NCBI GenBank assembly: GCA_947625765.1
Contig: CANQPP010000013.1
Location: 1 to 53,873, forward strand
Reading direction: 5' to 3'
DNA length: 53,873 bases
Origin: an uncultured Clostridia bacterium
Lineage (GTDB): Bacteria; Bacillota; Clostridia; Christensenellales; UBA1750
Shown here: one piece after another, positions 15,997 through 24,096 of the stretch
How the letters are laid out: each line of letters starts with the position of its first letter
Position numbering within the stretch: the stretch's first letter is position 1
Made by a program: the position numbers and the translations under genes
Notes under the pieces: generated by a model
What the model saw: only the letters and a program-made list of their open reading frames with translations
The model's database searches: none
Told to the model about the DNA's origin: nothing

Positions 15997-16818
15997 ATGC
16001 TGATCGATTTTGACAGCCGCTTTCAGGCGCATTTAAGGGATTGGATGCGCGAGAACCGCAAAAAGTATAAGAACGTGGACGAGATGGAGGCCCAGATGCC
16101 GGAGGTCTACACCCGCTGGCTGAACACGCCCGCCCCCTGGCTGGACGGCGCGAAGCCGGGCTTCTACTTCGATTCCTTCACCGACGCAGGGGAGCTGACC
16201 GAGCTGCTGACACAGTACGCCCGGGAGAACATGGCCGTGCCCGACCAGCTGCTGGACCGCCTGACGACTCTGGGGACGGACGCGGAGGCCCCGCTGCTGG
16301 CCCTGGCCGCCGACGAGCAGGCCCCGCAGGAGGCGCGCATGACCGCCGTGGGCCTGCTGCGGGAGCTGGAGTCCACCGCGCCGATGGAGCTCTACCTGCG
16401 CTGGCTGGAAAACACCAGCGAGATGGACGAGCTCTGCGAGAACGCCGCGGAATCCCTAAAGACCATGGGCGCGGCGGTGAAGGAGAAGTGCCTGCAGATG
16501 CAGGAAAAGGCCTGTTTGGCGGTGCGGGAGTGCCTGGCGGACATACTCTGCGAGTACCCGGGCGACGCGCGCGTGCTGGCCTTCCTGCTCGACTGCTTTG
16601 AGAAAACGCGCAACAAGGCCTTGCTGGCCTCCTACCTGGGCAAGCTGGGCGACCATGGCGCGCTGCCCGCGCTGGAAAAGGCCCTGCAGGACCAGACGAT
16701 CAACTACCTGGATTACGTGGAGATCGCAAACGCCATCCGCGAGCTGGGCGGCGAGGTGAAGGAGAGCCGCGAGTTCGCGGGCGACCCCTACTACGAATCC
16801 TTAAAGCGCATGCAGTAA
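15997..16818 (+). CDS. HEAT-repeat-like protein of unknown function
   Basis: A 273-residue all-helical protein. From about residue 65 onward it shows repeated pairs of helices with A-P-L-L-A-L-A-A-D, A-R-M-T-A-V-G-L-L-R-E-L and H-G-A-L-P-A-L-E-K-A-L, the look of HEAT/PBS-type repeats. It follows the TPR gene after 65 bp and precedes an HD-domain gene by 25 bp, so it belongs to the same transcript. No catalytic motif is visible and I do not assign a function. Confidence 0.7.
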   Translation: MLIDFDSRFQAHLRDWMRENRKKYKNVDEMEAQMPEVYTRWLNTPAPWLDGAKPGFYFDSFTDAGELTELLTQYARENMAVPDQLLDRLTTLGTDAEAPLLALAADEQAPQEARMTAVGLLRELESTAPMELYLRWLENTSEMDELCENAAESLKTMGAAVKEKCLQMQEKACLAVRECLADILCEYPGDARVLAFLLDCFEKTRNKALLASYLGKLGDHGALPALEKALQDQTINYLDYVEIANAIRELGGEVKESREFAGDPYYESLKRMQ

Positions 16819-16843
16819 GGAATATCCCTTTGAGAGAGACAGA

Positions 16844-17524
16844 ATGATCACAGTCGAAGACATCAAGAAGGACAAGAAGATCGCGGGCCTCATCGACGCC
16901 GCGAACCGCATGCTGGAGGCCATCGGCTACACCGAGCACGGCCCGCGGCACGTGGGCTTCGTCTCCGCAACGGCGGAGGCGATCCTGCGGGAGCTGGACT
17001 TCCCGGAGCGCGAGTGCGAGCTTGCGGCCATCGCGGGCTGGGTGCACGACGTGGGCAACGCGGTCAACCGGGTGGACCACGGCCTGACCGGCGGCGCGAT
17101 GCTCTTTCCCCTCCTGTTGGAGGCGGGCATGGACATCCGCGAGGCGACGCAGATCGTGGGCGCGGTGGGCAACCACGAGGAGCAGAACGGCAAGGTGGTC
17201 TCCGCCGTGAGCGCCGCGCTCATCATCGCGGACAAGTCAGACGCCAACCGCACCCGCGTGCGCCGCGTGCCCTACAACAAGGAGGACATCCACGACCGGG
17301 TGAACTACGCCATCCGCAAAAACGCCGTGGAGGTGGACAAGGACAGGCGCGCCATCCGCTTTTCCATCGAGATGGATGAGAGCAGCTCCGTGATGGACTT
17401 TATGGCCATTTATTTGAGCCGCATGCAGATGTGCGAGGAGGCCGCCAGGTTCCTTGGCTGCCGCTTCGAGCTGGTGGTCAACGGCGCGCTCATCAACCGG
17501 CAGGGCGCGCCCGCGAAGGATTGA
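16844..17524 (+). CDS. HD-domain phosphohydrolase
   Basis: A 226-residue protein with the metal-binding HD fold: H at R-H-V-G-F (about 34), the HD pair in A-G-W-V-H-D-V-G-N (about 63-71), a further His in D-H-G-L-T-G-G, H in V-G-N-H-E-E, and the final Asp in I-I-A-D-K-S-D (about 129). Such enzymes hydrolyse phosphate esters of nucleotides or related molecules. The substrate is not evident and no synthetase domain is fused. It is co-directional with the HEAT-like and methyltransferase genes with short gaps (25 and 18 bases). Confidence 0.88.
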   Translation: MITVEDIKKDKKIAGLIDAANRMLEAIGYTEHGPRHVGFVSATAEAILRELDFPERECELAAIAGWVHDVGNAVNRVDHGLTGGAMLFPLLLEAGMDIREATQIVGAVGNHEEQNGKVVSAVSAALIIADKSDANRTRVRRVPYNKEDIHDRVNYAIRKNAVEVDKDRRAIRFSIEMDESSSVMDFMAIYLSRMQMCEEAARFLGCRFELVVNGALINRQGAPAKD

Positions 17525-17542
17525 AAGAGACAAAGGAGTAAC

Positions 17543-18706
17543 ATGGAGGAAAAGAGACTGGAACTGGGCGCCACGGCGGCCTTCGGGCTGGAGGGCGTGG
17601 TGGCCGGGGAGCTCAAGCGCCTAGGCTACGAGGACGCCAAGGGCTTCCACGGCGGCGCGACCTTCCGCGGCAGCCTGACCGACGCCTTCCGCGCGGGGCT
17701 GAACCTGCGCTGCGCCGACCGGGTGCTGATCTACTTGGGCCGCTTCGAGGCCCGCAGCTTCGACGAGCTGTTCGAGGGGGTCAAGGCCATCCCCTTTGAG
17801 GAGATACTGCCCAAAAACGCCTTCATCCACGTGACGGCCAAGTGCGCCCGCTCGCAGCTCATGTCCGTGCCGGACGTGCAGTCCATCTCCAAGAAGGCCA
17901 TCGTGGAGCGGATGAAGCGCGTGCACTCCATGGGCTGGCTGCCCGAGGACGGCGAGAGGTACGGCATCGACGTGCACATCCACGAGGACAGGGTGGCCGT
18001 GACGCTGGATACCTCCGGCCAGGGCCTCTCCCGCCGGGGCTACCGCACGTTCAACGCCGAGGCGCCGCTGCGCGAATCCCTGGCGGCCGCGATGGTGACC
18101 GCCGGGCCCTGGCGGCCCTGGCTGCCCTTCTTCGACCCCATGTGCGGCTCGGGGACCTTATGCATCGAGGCGGCCATGGTGGCGCTGGACCGGGCGCCGG
18201 GCCTTCTGCGCCCCTTCGACATGGAGAAGTGGGACGTGACGGACAAGGCCGCCTGCGCCGCCCTGCGCGCAGAGGCCCGCGAGCGCTTCGAGGCGAAAAA
18301 GGCTTTGGGGCCGGTGCCGGTGTTCGGCTCGGACATCGACCGCCGCGCCATCGAGATGAGTGAGACACACCTGCGCCAGGCGGGCCTAAACGGCCTTGTG
18401 CAGTTCCGCAGGCAGGATATAAAGGACGCGGTGAACCCCTTCCCGGACGCGGAAAAGCCGGGCGTCGTCTGCACCAATCCCCCCTACGGCGAGCGGCTGC
18501 TGGACGAAAAGCAGGCGGCAGAGCTTTACAAACAGCTGCGCGCCCTGACCGATAGGATGCCGGGCTGGGGCCTTTGCGCCATCTCCTCCCACAAGGACTT
18601 CGAGAGGGCCTACGGAAAGCGCGCGGACAGGAAGCGGCGGGTGTACAACGGCCGCATCGAGTGCGAGATCTTCAACTACTACCCCGAACGCCCGCCGCGA
18701 GCCTAA
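17543..18706 (+). CDS. THUMP-domain class I SAM-dependent RNA methyltransferase (RlmL/YpsC type)
   Basis: A 387-residue enzyme. The THUMP RNA-binding domain covers about 40-155 (F-H-G-G-A-T-F-R-G, I-H-V-T-A-K-C). The methyltransferase domain covers about 180-385: D-P-M-C-G-S-G-T-L-C-I-E-A-A (about 194-207), G-S-D-I-D-R-R-A-I (SAM ribose site), and the catalytic N-P-P-Y-G-E-R-L (about 312-319), which marks N2-guanosine or related base methylation. Members act on 23S rRNA or tRNA. ATG 17543 has AAGGAG seven bases upstream. The downstream gene has its own promoter. Confidence 0.93.
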   Translation: MEEKRLELGATAAFGLEGVVAGELKRLGYEDAKGFHGGATFRGSLTDAFRAGLNLRCADRVLIYLGRFEARSFDELFEGVKAIPFEEILPKNAFIHVTAKCARSQLMSVPDVQSISKKAIVERMKRVHSMGWLPEDGERYGIDVHIHEDRVAVTLDTSGQGLSRRGYRTFNAEAPLRESLAAAMVTAGPWRPWLPFFDPMCGSGTLCIEAAMVALDRAPGLLRPFDMEKWDVTDKAACAALRAEARERFEAKKALGPVPVFGSDIDRRAIEMSETHLRQAGLNGLVQFRRQDIKDAVNPFPDAEKPGVVCTNPPYGERLLDEKQAAELYKQLRALTDRMPGWGLCAISSHKDFERAYGKRADRKRRVYNGRIECEIFNYYPERPPRA

Positions 18707-18770
18707 AAACCCCGTTTCGCGCTTTTTGTGAAAAGAAGGTAAAAAGCCACTTTCCCCGGCGCGCGATCTA

Positions 18771-18779
18771 TGATATACT
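18771..18779 (+). promoter_or_regulatory. Extended -10 promoter element of the small P-loop gene
   Basis: TGATATACT (18771-18779) is an extended -10 (TGn + TATACT). The -35 position (18751-18756, TTTCCC) is a weak match. The start codon lies 32 bases downstream. Confidence 0.6.
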
Positions 18780-18810
18780 GGTGTTACCAACGAAAGGAGG
18801 ATGCTGTTCT

Positions 18811-19221
18811 ATGATCCAGGTGATTTTCGGACGCAAGGGCTCCGGCAAGACCAAGCGCATACTGGACATGGCCAATACATCCATGAAGACCGCCAAGGGC
18901 GAGATCGTGTTCATCGACGACGACAACCGCTATATGTTCGATCTGCGCCACGAGATCCGCTTTGTGAACGCCAAGGACTATAAGATCTCCAGCCCGGACA
19001 TGTTCCTGGGCTTTCTCAGCGGCATCGTGGCCGCCAATTACGATATGAACGAGATGTACGTGGACGGCTTTCTGCGCCTGGTCGAGGCGGATATCAACGA
19101 CCTTGGCCCCTTCTTCGAGAGGCTGGAGTCCCTGGCCGCGTCCCACGACCTGCGCGTGATCATCTCCACCACCGCAAAGACCGACGAGCCGCCCGAATAC
19201 TTAAAGAAGTACATCATCTGA
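18811..19221 (+). CDS. Small P-loop ATP-binding protein
   Basis: A 136-residue protein beginning with a Walker A loop almost at its N-terminus: I-F-G-R-K-G-S-G-K-T-K (about 5-15). V-F-I-D-D-D-N-R lies at about 33-40, a region with the Walker B-like M-Y-V-D-G-F-L-R near 85-92, and the terminal strand V-I-I-S-T-T-A-K near 120-127 could be a sensor motif. It has the size of a minimal P-loop domain with no obvious effector region. Similar proteins are sometimes labelled PilT-like, but no pilus genes occur here. AAAGGAGG precedes the ATG; a strong terminator follows, so it is a single-gene unit. Confidence 0.75.
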   Translation: MIQVIFGRKGSGKTKRILDMANTSMKTAKGEIVFIDDDNRYMFDLRHEIRFVNAKDYKISSPDMFLGFLSGIVAANYDMNEMYVDGFLRLVEADINDLGPFFERLESLAASHDLRVIISTTAKTDEPPEYLKKYII

Positions 19222-19251
19222 CGGCAAAGCAGGATCGTTCCCCGCAAAGAG

Positions 19252-19284
19252 GCGGGGCCGCGTAAATGGCGCGGCCCCGCTTTT
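19252..19284 (+). terminator. Terminator of the small P-loop gene
   Basis: An 11-bp perfect GC stem (GCGGGGCCGCG / CGCGGCCCCGC), seven-base loop, then TTTT. Confidence 0.9.
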
Positions 19285-19347
19285 CGGATACAGGCAGACG
19301 CCTTTGAGCCCTTCAATGGGAAACAGGCGCGGAAATGAGGAAAAAAC

Positions 19348-20844
19348 ATGCTTTATCAGTCCACACAGGATAAGGGGAGACAGGTCAGCGCCGCGCAGGC
19401 CATCGTGTCCGGCATGTCGCCGGAGGGCGGCCTGTTCGTGCCGGAGAGCTTCCCGCATCTCTCCCTGGAGGAGATCGGGGCGCTGGCCGCCCTTGACTAC
19501 CCAAAGCGCGCCGTGCGCATATTGGCCAAATACCTGGATGATTTCTCTTTGGAGGAATTGGAGGCCTGCGCCCAGGCGGCCTACGCGCCCGCGCGCTTTG
19601 GGGTCGAGACCGCGCCCCTGCGCCGGGTGGGGGACCTACACGTTCTGGAGCTCTGGCACGGCCCGACCCACGCTTTTAAGGACATGGCCCTGCAGATCCT
19701 GCCCCACCTGATGGTGCGCTCCATGCGCAAGGTGGGACTGGGCAAGCAGGTGTTCATCCTGACGGCCACGTCGGGAGACACGGGCAAGGCCGCGCTGGAG
19801 GGCTTCTGCGGCGTGCCGGGCACCCAGGTGGGCGTGTTCTTCCCCAAGGGCGGCGTTTCCCCGTCCCAGCGGCTGCAAATGCTCACCCAGGAGGGGGACA
19901 ACATGCACGTGGCCGCCGTGGAGGGCAACTTCGACGACGCGCAGACCGGCGTCAAGCGCCTGTTCGCCGACGAGGGTTTGCGCGCGGAGATGGACGAACG
20001 CGGCTATGCGCTCAGTTCCGCCAACTCCATCAACTGGGGCCGCCTCGCCCCGCAGATCGCCTACTACTTTTCCGCCTACGCGGACCTGCTGGCGGGCGGG
20101 GAGATCGCGTTGGGGCAGCCCGTCAACTTCTGCGTGCCCACGGGCAACTTCGGCAACATTTTGGCCGGGTACTACGCCAAGCGCATGGGCCTGCCCGTCG
20201 GGCGTTTGATCTGCGCCAGCAACCGCAACAACGTGCTGTTCGACTTCATCGAGAGCGGCGCGTACGACGCCGCGGGCCGCGCCTTCCACAAGACCGCCTC
20301 GCCGTCCATGGACATACTGGTCTCCTCCAATCTGGAGCGGCTGCTCTTTGAGCTCTGCGGAAGGGACGATCAAACCGTGCGCGCCTGGATGCGCGCGCTC
20401 AAGACGAGAGGGAGCTACGCCGTGGACGCGGACACCCACGCGCGCCTTAAAGACAGCTTCTCCGCCGGCTGGGTGGACGATGACGGCGCGGCCAAGGCCA
20501 TCCACGACTGCTTTGCGAAAAACGGCTACACGCTGGACACCCACACCGCCGTGGCCTGGGCCGTGGCCGAGGACTACCGCAAGAACACGGGCGACCAGAC
20601 GCCCACGGTGGTGGTCTCCACCGCCAGCCCCTACAAGTTCTCCCGCGCGGTGCTGGAGGCGCTGAAAGGGGAGCAGGCGGCCCAGGATCTGGACGAGTTC
20701 GCCTGCGCGGACGAGCTGGAGAGAGTCTGCGGCCTGCCCATGCCCAAGAGCCTCAAGGCCCTGCGCGAAAAGCCCATACTGCACAAAAGAGAGTGCAGGC
20801 CGGAGGGGATGCGCCGGGTGGTCGAGGACTGGGCGAAAGACTAA
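19348..20844 (+). CDS. thrC: Threonine synthase
   Basis: A 498-residue PLP enzyme that converts O-phosphohomoserine to threonine. The PLP-binding lysine is in H-G-P-T-H-A-F-K-D-M-A-L-Q (about 104-116). T-A-T-S-G-D-T-G-K-A-A at about 138-148 and the phosphate-binding P-T-G-N-F-G-N-I at about 264-271 are diagnostic. Length and the N-terminal Y-Q-S-T match the longer class of bacterial enzyme. No thrB or hom is adjacent. The sulfatase gene follows after 42 bp in the same direction; this seems a positional rather than functional link. Confidence 0.96.
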   Translation: MLYQSTQDKGRQVSAAQAIVSGMSPEGGLFVPESFPHLSLEEIGALAALDYPKRAVRILAKYLDDFSLEELEACAQAAYAPARFGVETAPLRRVGDLHVLELWHGPTHAFKDMALQILPHLMVRSMRKVGLGKQVFILTATSGDTGKAALEGFCGVPGTQVGVFFPKGGVSPSQRLQMLTQEGDNMHVAAVEGNFDDAQTGVKRLFADEGLRAEMDERGYALSSANSINWGRLAPQIAYYFSAYADLLAGGEIALGQPVNFCVPTGNFGNILAGYYAKRMGLPVGRLICASNRNNVLFDFIESGAYDAAGRAFHKTASPSMDILVSSNLERLLFELCGRDDQTVRAWMRALKTRGSYAVDADTHARLKDSFSAGWVDDDGAAKAIHDCFAKNGYTLDTHTAVAWAVAEDYRKNTGDQTPTVVVSTASPYKFSRAVLEALKGEQAAQDLDEFACADELERVCGLPMPKSLKALREKPILHKRECRPEGMRRVVEDWAKD

Positions 20845-20886
20845 TACAAAAAGAAACATAAGACACACAACGGGAGGAAAAGCGGC

Positions 20887-22677
20887 ATGCGGACCATCTT
20901 CATCCTGTTCGACTCGCTGAACCGGCGCTTTCTGCCCAACTACGGCTGCGATTGGGTGCAGGCCCCGAACTTTGAGCGGCTGGGCAAAAGGAGCGTGACG
21001 TTCGAGAACGCCTACGTCGGCTCCATGCCCTGCATGCCCGCCCGGCGGGAGCTGCACACGGGCCGCTACAACTTCCTGCACAGGAGCTGGGGACCGCTGG
21101 AGCCCTTCGACGACTCCGTGCCGGAGCTGCTGCGGGACGGCGGTGTCTACACCCATCTCATCTCCGACCACCAGCACTACTGGGAGGACGGCGGCGCGAC
21201 CTACCACGCCCGCTATTCCAGCTGGGAGATCGTCCGCGGCCAGGAGGGCGACCCCTGGAAGGCCGACCTGGACCCCGCCATCACGCCCACGCACCACCTT
21301 GTGAAGAACGAGGGCCGGGGAAAGGGCAACTACCACATGGCGCGCATGCCCGTGCAGGACATGATCAACCGCGCCAAGTTTAAAACAGCGGACGACCTGC
21401 CCCAGTCCCAGGTGTTTTCCCGGGGCCTTGAGTTTTTGCAGACCAACCGAAAGTACGACAACTGGATGCTGCAGATCGAGAGCTTCGACCCCCACGAACC
21501 CTTCTTCACAAAGGACGAGTTCCGTGAACTCTACCGGGACAAGATCACGGACGGCGATACAGACTGGCCGCCCTACGCCCCCTGCACGGAAGGGGAGGAC
21601 GCGGTGCGGGACATGCGGGCCAAGTACGCCGCCATGGTCTCCATGTGCGACAGGAACCTGGGCCGCGTGCTGGACTTCATGGACGCACACGACATGTGGA
21701 AGGACACCGCCCTGATCGTGACCACCGACCACGGCTACCTGCTGGGCGAGCACGACTGGTGGGCCAAGAACGTCATGCCCCTCTACAACGAGGTGGCCAA
21801 CATCCCCCTGTTCATCTGGGACCCGCGTGTGGGACAGGCGGGACAGAGACGGCGGTCGCTCGCGCAGAATATCGACGTGGCGGCCACGCTGCTGGAGCTT
21901 AACGGCATCGAACTGCCCCCGGACATGCAGGGAAGGCCGCTCAAGGGCGTTGTGGAAAGGGACGAGCCCGTCCACGACTGCGTCCTCTTCGGCAACCACG
22001 GCAGCCACGTGAACATCACCGACGGCAGGTACGTGTACTTCCGCGCGCCCATCGAGCGGGAGAACGCGCCCATCTACGAGTACACGGTGATGCCGATGCA
22101 CATGAACACGCTGTTCTCCCCGGAGGAGCTGCGCTGCGCAGAACTGGCGGAGGCCTTCTCCTTCACCAAGGGGGTCAGACTTTTACGCATACCGGCCCCG
22201 GCGGGGAAGCTCGCGCCGGTCTACCGCTTCGGCTCCCGTTTGTATGACCTCACAAAGGACCCGGGGCAGCTTGCCCCCATCGAGGACCCGGAGACGGAGC
22301 TGCGCCTGCTCAACGCCATGCGGGAGCAGATGCTCGCAAACGACGCCCCGGCGGAGCAGTATAGCCGCATCGGCATCCATCAGGAGCGCCCCATGACGAT
22401 GGAGGAGCTGCTCTGCCAAAAGAAGGCCGCGGAGGCGCTGGATTCCCTGCCCCCGGTGGAGGGGCTCCGCTGGACGAAAGAGGCGCGGGAGGCCTATCTC
22501 GCCCTGGCCCTGTTGGGCAGCATCGAAGATCTGCCTATCAAACTCAAGGCGTTCATGGCGGGCCGGGAGGGAGACGTGACGCTGGAGGCGCTGGAGAAGT
22601 TCGTGCAGGGGGCCGTCCCGGAGGAGAAGCAGGGCGACGTCTTGAAAGTCCTGGCGCTGGCCGGGCGGCTGTTCTAA
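20887..22677 (+). CDS. Sulfatase family hydrolase, Cys-type (formylglycine-dependent)
   Basis: A 596-residue alkaline-phosphatase-superfamily protein. D9 in L-F-D-S-L is a metal ligand, and the modification motif is C-M-P-A-R (Cys49), where the Cys becomes formylglycine. T-T-D-H-G-Y-L-L-G-E-H at about 281-291 completes the metal site. The Ala in place of the usual Ser in CxPSR is tolerated by radical SAM maturases. There is no signal peptide, so it acts in the cytoplasm on imported substrate. The last 100 residues are helical and not typical of sulfatases. The maturase gene lies 14 bp downstream. Substrate is unknown; a phosphonate hydrolase-like activity is possible. Confidence 0.9.
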   Translation: MRTIFILFDSLNRRFLPNYGCDWVQAPNFERLGKRSVTFENAYVGSMPCMPARRELHTGRYNFLHRSWGPLEPFDDSVPELLRDGGVYTHLISDHQHYWEDGGATYHARYSSWEIVRGQEGDPWKADLDPAITPTHHLVKNEGRGKGNYHMARMPVQDMINRAKFKTADDLPQSQVFSRGLEFLQTNRKYDNWMLQIESFDPHEPFFTKDEFRELYRDKITDGDTDWPPYAPCTEGEDAVRDMRAKYAAMVSMCDRNLGRVLDFMDAHDMWKDTALIVTTDHGYLLGEHDWWAKNVMPLYNEVANIPLFIWDPRVGQAGQRRRSLAQNIDVAATLLELNGIELPPDMQGRPLKGVVERDEPVHDCVLFGNHGSHVNITDGRYVYFRAPIERENAPIYEYTVMPMHMNTLFSPEELRCAELAEAFSFTKGVRLLRIPAPAGKLAPVYRFGSRLYDLTKDPGQLAPIEDPETELRLLNAMREQMLANDAPAEQYSRIGIHQERPMTMEELLCQKKAAEALDSLPPVEGLRWTKEAREAYLALALLGSIEDLPIKLKAFMAGREGDVTLEALEKFVQGAVPEEKQGDVLKVLALAGRLF

Positions 22678-22691
22678 AGCGGGGAGATGCC

Positions 22692-23804
22692 ATGCCTGCC
22701 ATCAGCCTACTGCTCAAGCCCGCCTCCGGCGGGTGCAACATGCGCTGCCGCTACTGCTTCTACCGGGACGAGCAGCAAAACCGCGACACCTATTCCTACG
22801 GCCTCATGTCCGAAGCGACGCTGGAGACCGTCGTCCGCAAGGCCTTGACCGCCGCGGAGGGGAGCTGCTCCTTCGGCTTCCAGGGCGGGGAGCCCACGGT
22901 CTGCGGCCTGGGGTTTTTCCGCAGGGCCGTGGAGTTTCAGCGGAAATACAACGTGCATGGCGTATCCGTCTACAACGCCATACAGACCAACGGCCTGGCG
23001 CTGGACGGGGAGTGGGCGGACTTCTTCCGGGAGAACCGCTTTCTGGTGGGCCTTTCCCTGGACGGCACCAAGGAGAGACACGACGAGAACCGCGTGGATG
23101 TGTCCGGCCGGGGGACCTACGGCCGGGTGATGCGGGCCGCGCAGCTCTTAAAGAGCCACGGCGTCGACTTTAACGTGCTCACCGTGGTGACGGACAGGAC
23201 CGCCCGCGAGATCGGCAAGATCTACGGCTTTTTCCGCAGGAACGGCCTTTTGTACCAGCAGTACATCCCCTGCCTGGCCCCCATCGGAGAGGCGGGCGGA
23301 CTGCGCCCGGAGAGCTATGCCGCTTTCTTAAAGACGCTGTTCGACCTCTGGTACGGGGACGTCGCCGCCGGGAACTTCATCTACATCCGCTATTTTGAAA
23401 ATCTGGCGGCGATTTTGCAGGGCGGCCGCTCCGAGAGCTGCGACCTGTGGGGAAGATGCACCCTGCAGAACGTGGTGGAGGCGGACGGCTCCGTCTACCC
23501 CTGCGACTTCTACTGTTTGGACCGCTGGCGGATGGGCTCCCTCATGACCGACAGTTTGGAGGACATCCTCCTATCCGAACGGGGACAGGAATTTTTGCAG
23601 ACCGCCGATAAGGACCGGGAGGAATGCGGCAAGTGCGAATACTTCCGGCTCTGCCGGGGCGGCTGCCGCAGGGACCGGGAGACCGGCGCCGCGGCGGGCA
23701 TGGACAAAAACATATTCTGCTCATCCTACAAGGAGTTTTTCGCCTACGCCCTGCCGAGGCTGAAGGCCGCGGCAGGCGTCCTGCCGCCGAACGGGATGAG
23801 ATGA
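22692..23804 (+). CDS. Anaerobic sulfatase-maturating enzyme (radical SAM, SPASM)
   Basis: A 370-residue radical SAM protein. The [4Fe-4S]-SAM motif is C-N-M-R-C-R-Y-C (CxxxCxxC, about 15-22), followed by F-G-F-Q-G-G-E-P-T at about 62-70. The C-terminal SPASM region has the cysteines C-D-L-W-G-R-C, Y-P-C-D-F-Y-C and C-G-K-C-E-Y-F-R-L-C-R-G-G-C that hold two auxiliary clusters. It oxidises the sulfatase active-site Cys (or Ser) to formylglycine without oxygen, in line with an anaerobe. Its only evident client is the adjacent sulfatase. Confidence 0.93.
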   Translation: MPAISLLLKPASGGCNMRCRYCFYRDEQQNRDTYSYGLMSEATLETVVRKALTAAEGSCSFGFQGGEPTVCGLGFFRRAVEFQRKYNVHGVSVYNAIQTNGLALDGEWADFFRENRFLVGLSLDGTKERHDENRVDVSGRGTYGRVMRAAQLLKSHGVDFNVLTVVTDRTAREIGKIYGFFRRNGLLYQQYIPCLAPIGEAGGLRPESYAAFLKTLFDLWYGDVAAGNFIYIRYFENLAAILQGGRSESCDLWGRCTLQNVVEADGSVYPCDFYCLDRWRMGSLMTDSLEDILLSERGQEFLQTADKDREECGKCEYFRLCRGGCRRDRETGAAAGMDKNIFCSSYKEFFAYALPRLKAAAGVLPPNGMR

Positions 23805-23817
23805 AACCAAACTAAAT

Positions 23818-23864
23818 AAGGCCCGCTGCACAGGTTTTCGGTGCAGATAGAGGGCCTTTTTGTT
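23818..23864 (+). terminator. Terminator after the sulfatase/maturase genes
   Basis: An imperfect stem, AGGCCC...CTGCAC / GTGCAG...GGGCCT, is followed by TTTTTGTTTT. It lies about 15 bases past the maturase stop. Confidence 0.75.
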
Positions 23865-24008
23865 TTGCCATTTTTCGGCAGGGGAGGCGGTTTTTGCCGG
23901 AAGGGTCTGCCAGGCCGCAAGACACGCGCTTTTTCGTTTTGCCATTTTTGGGCAGGGGAGGCGCTTTTCGCCGGAAGGGCCTGCCAGGCCGCAGAGAGGC
24001 GCTTTTTC
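23862..24008 (+). repeat. 74-bp tandem repeat, two copies
   Basis: Units 23862-23935 and 23936-24008 each start with GTTTTGCCATTTTT and run GGCAGGGGAGGCG, TTGCCGGAAGG or TCGCCGGAAGG, CTGCCAGGCCGCA, ending CGCTTTTTC. GGCAG and CTGCC within each unit can pair. There are about ten differences between the units. No gene is seen between 23805 and 24096. Confidence 0.85.
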
Positions 24009-24096
24009 GTTTCCATGAAAAAAGTTCTCAAGAATAGCCGCCGCCCGGACGCCGCATCTTAAAGCTGCAAATCAAAACGACGGGAGAGGATGCAAA

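Noticed and set aside
23862-24008. CRISPR-like array
   Set aside because: Only two head-to-tail 74-bp units with no unique spacers between them, and no cas genes in the window.
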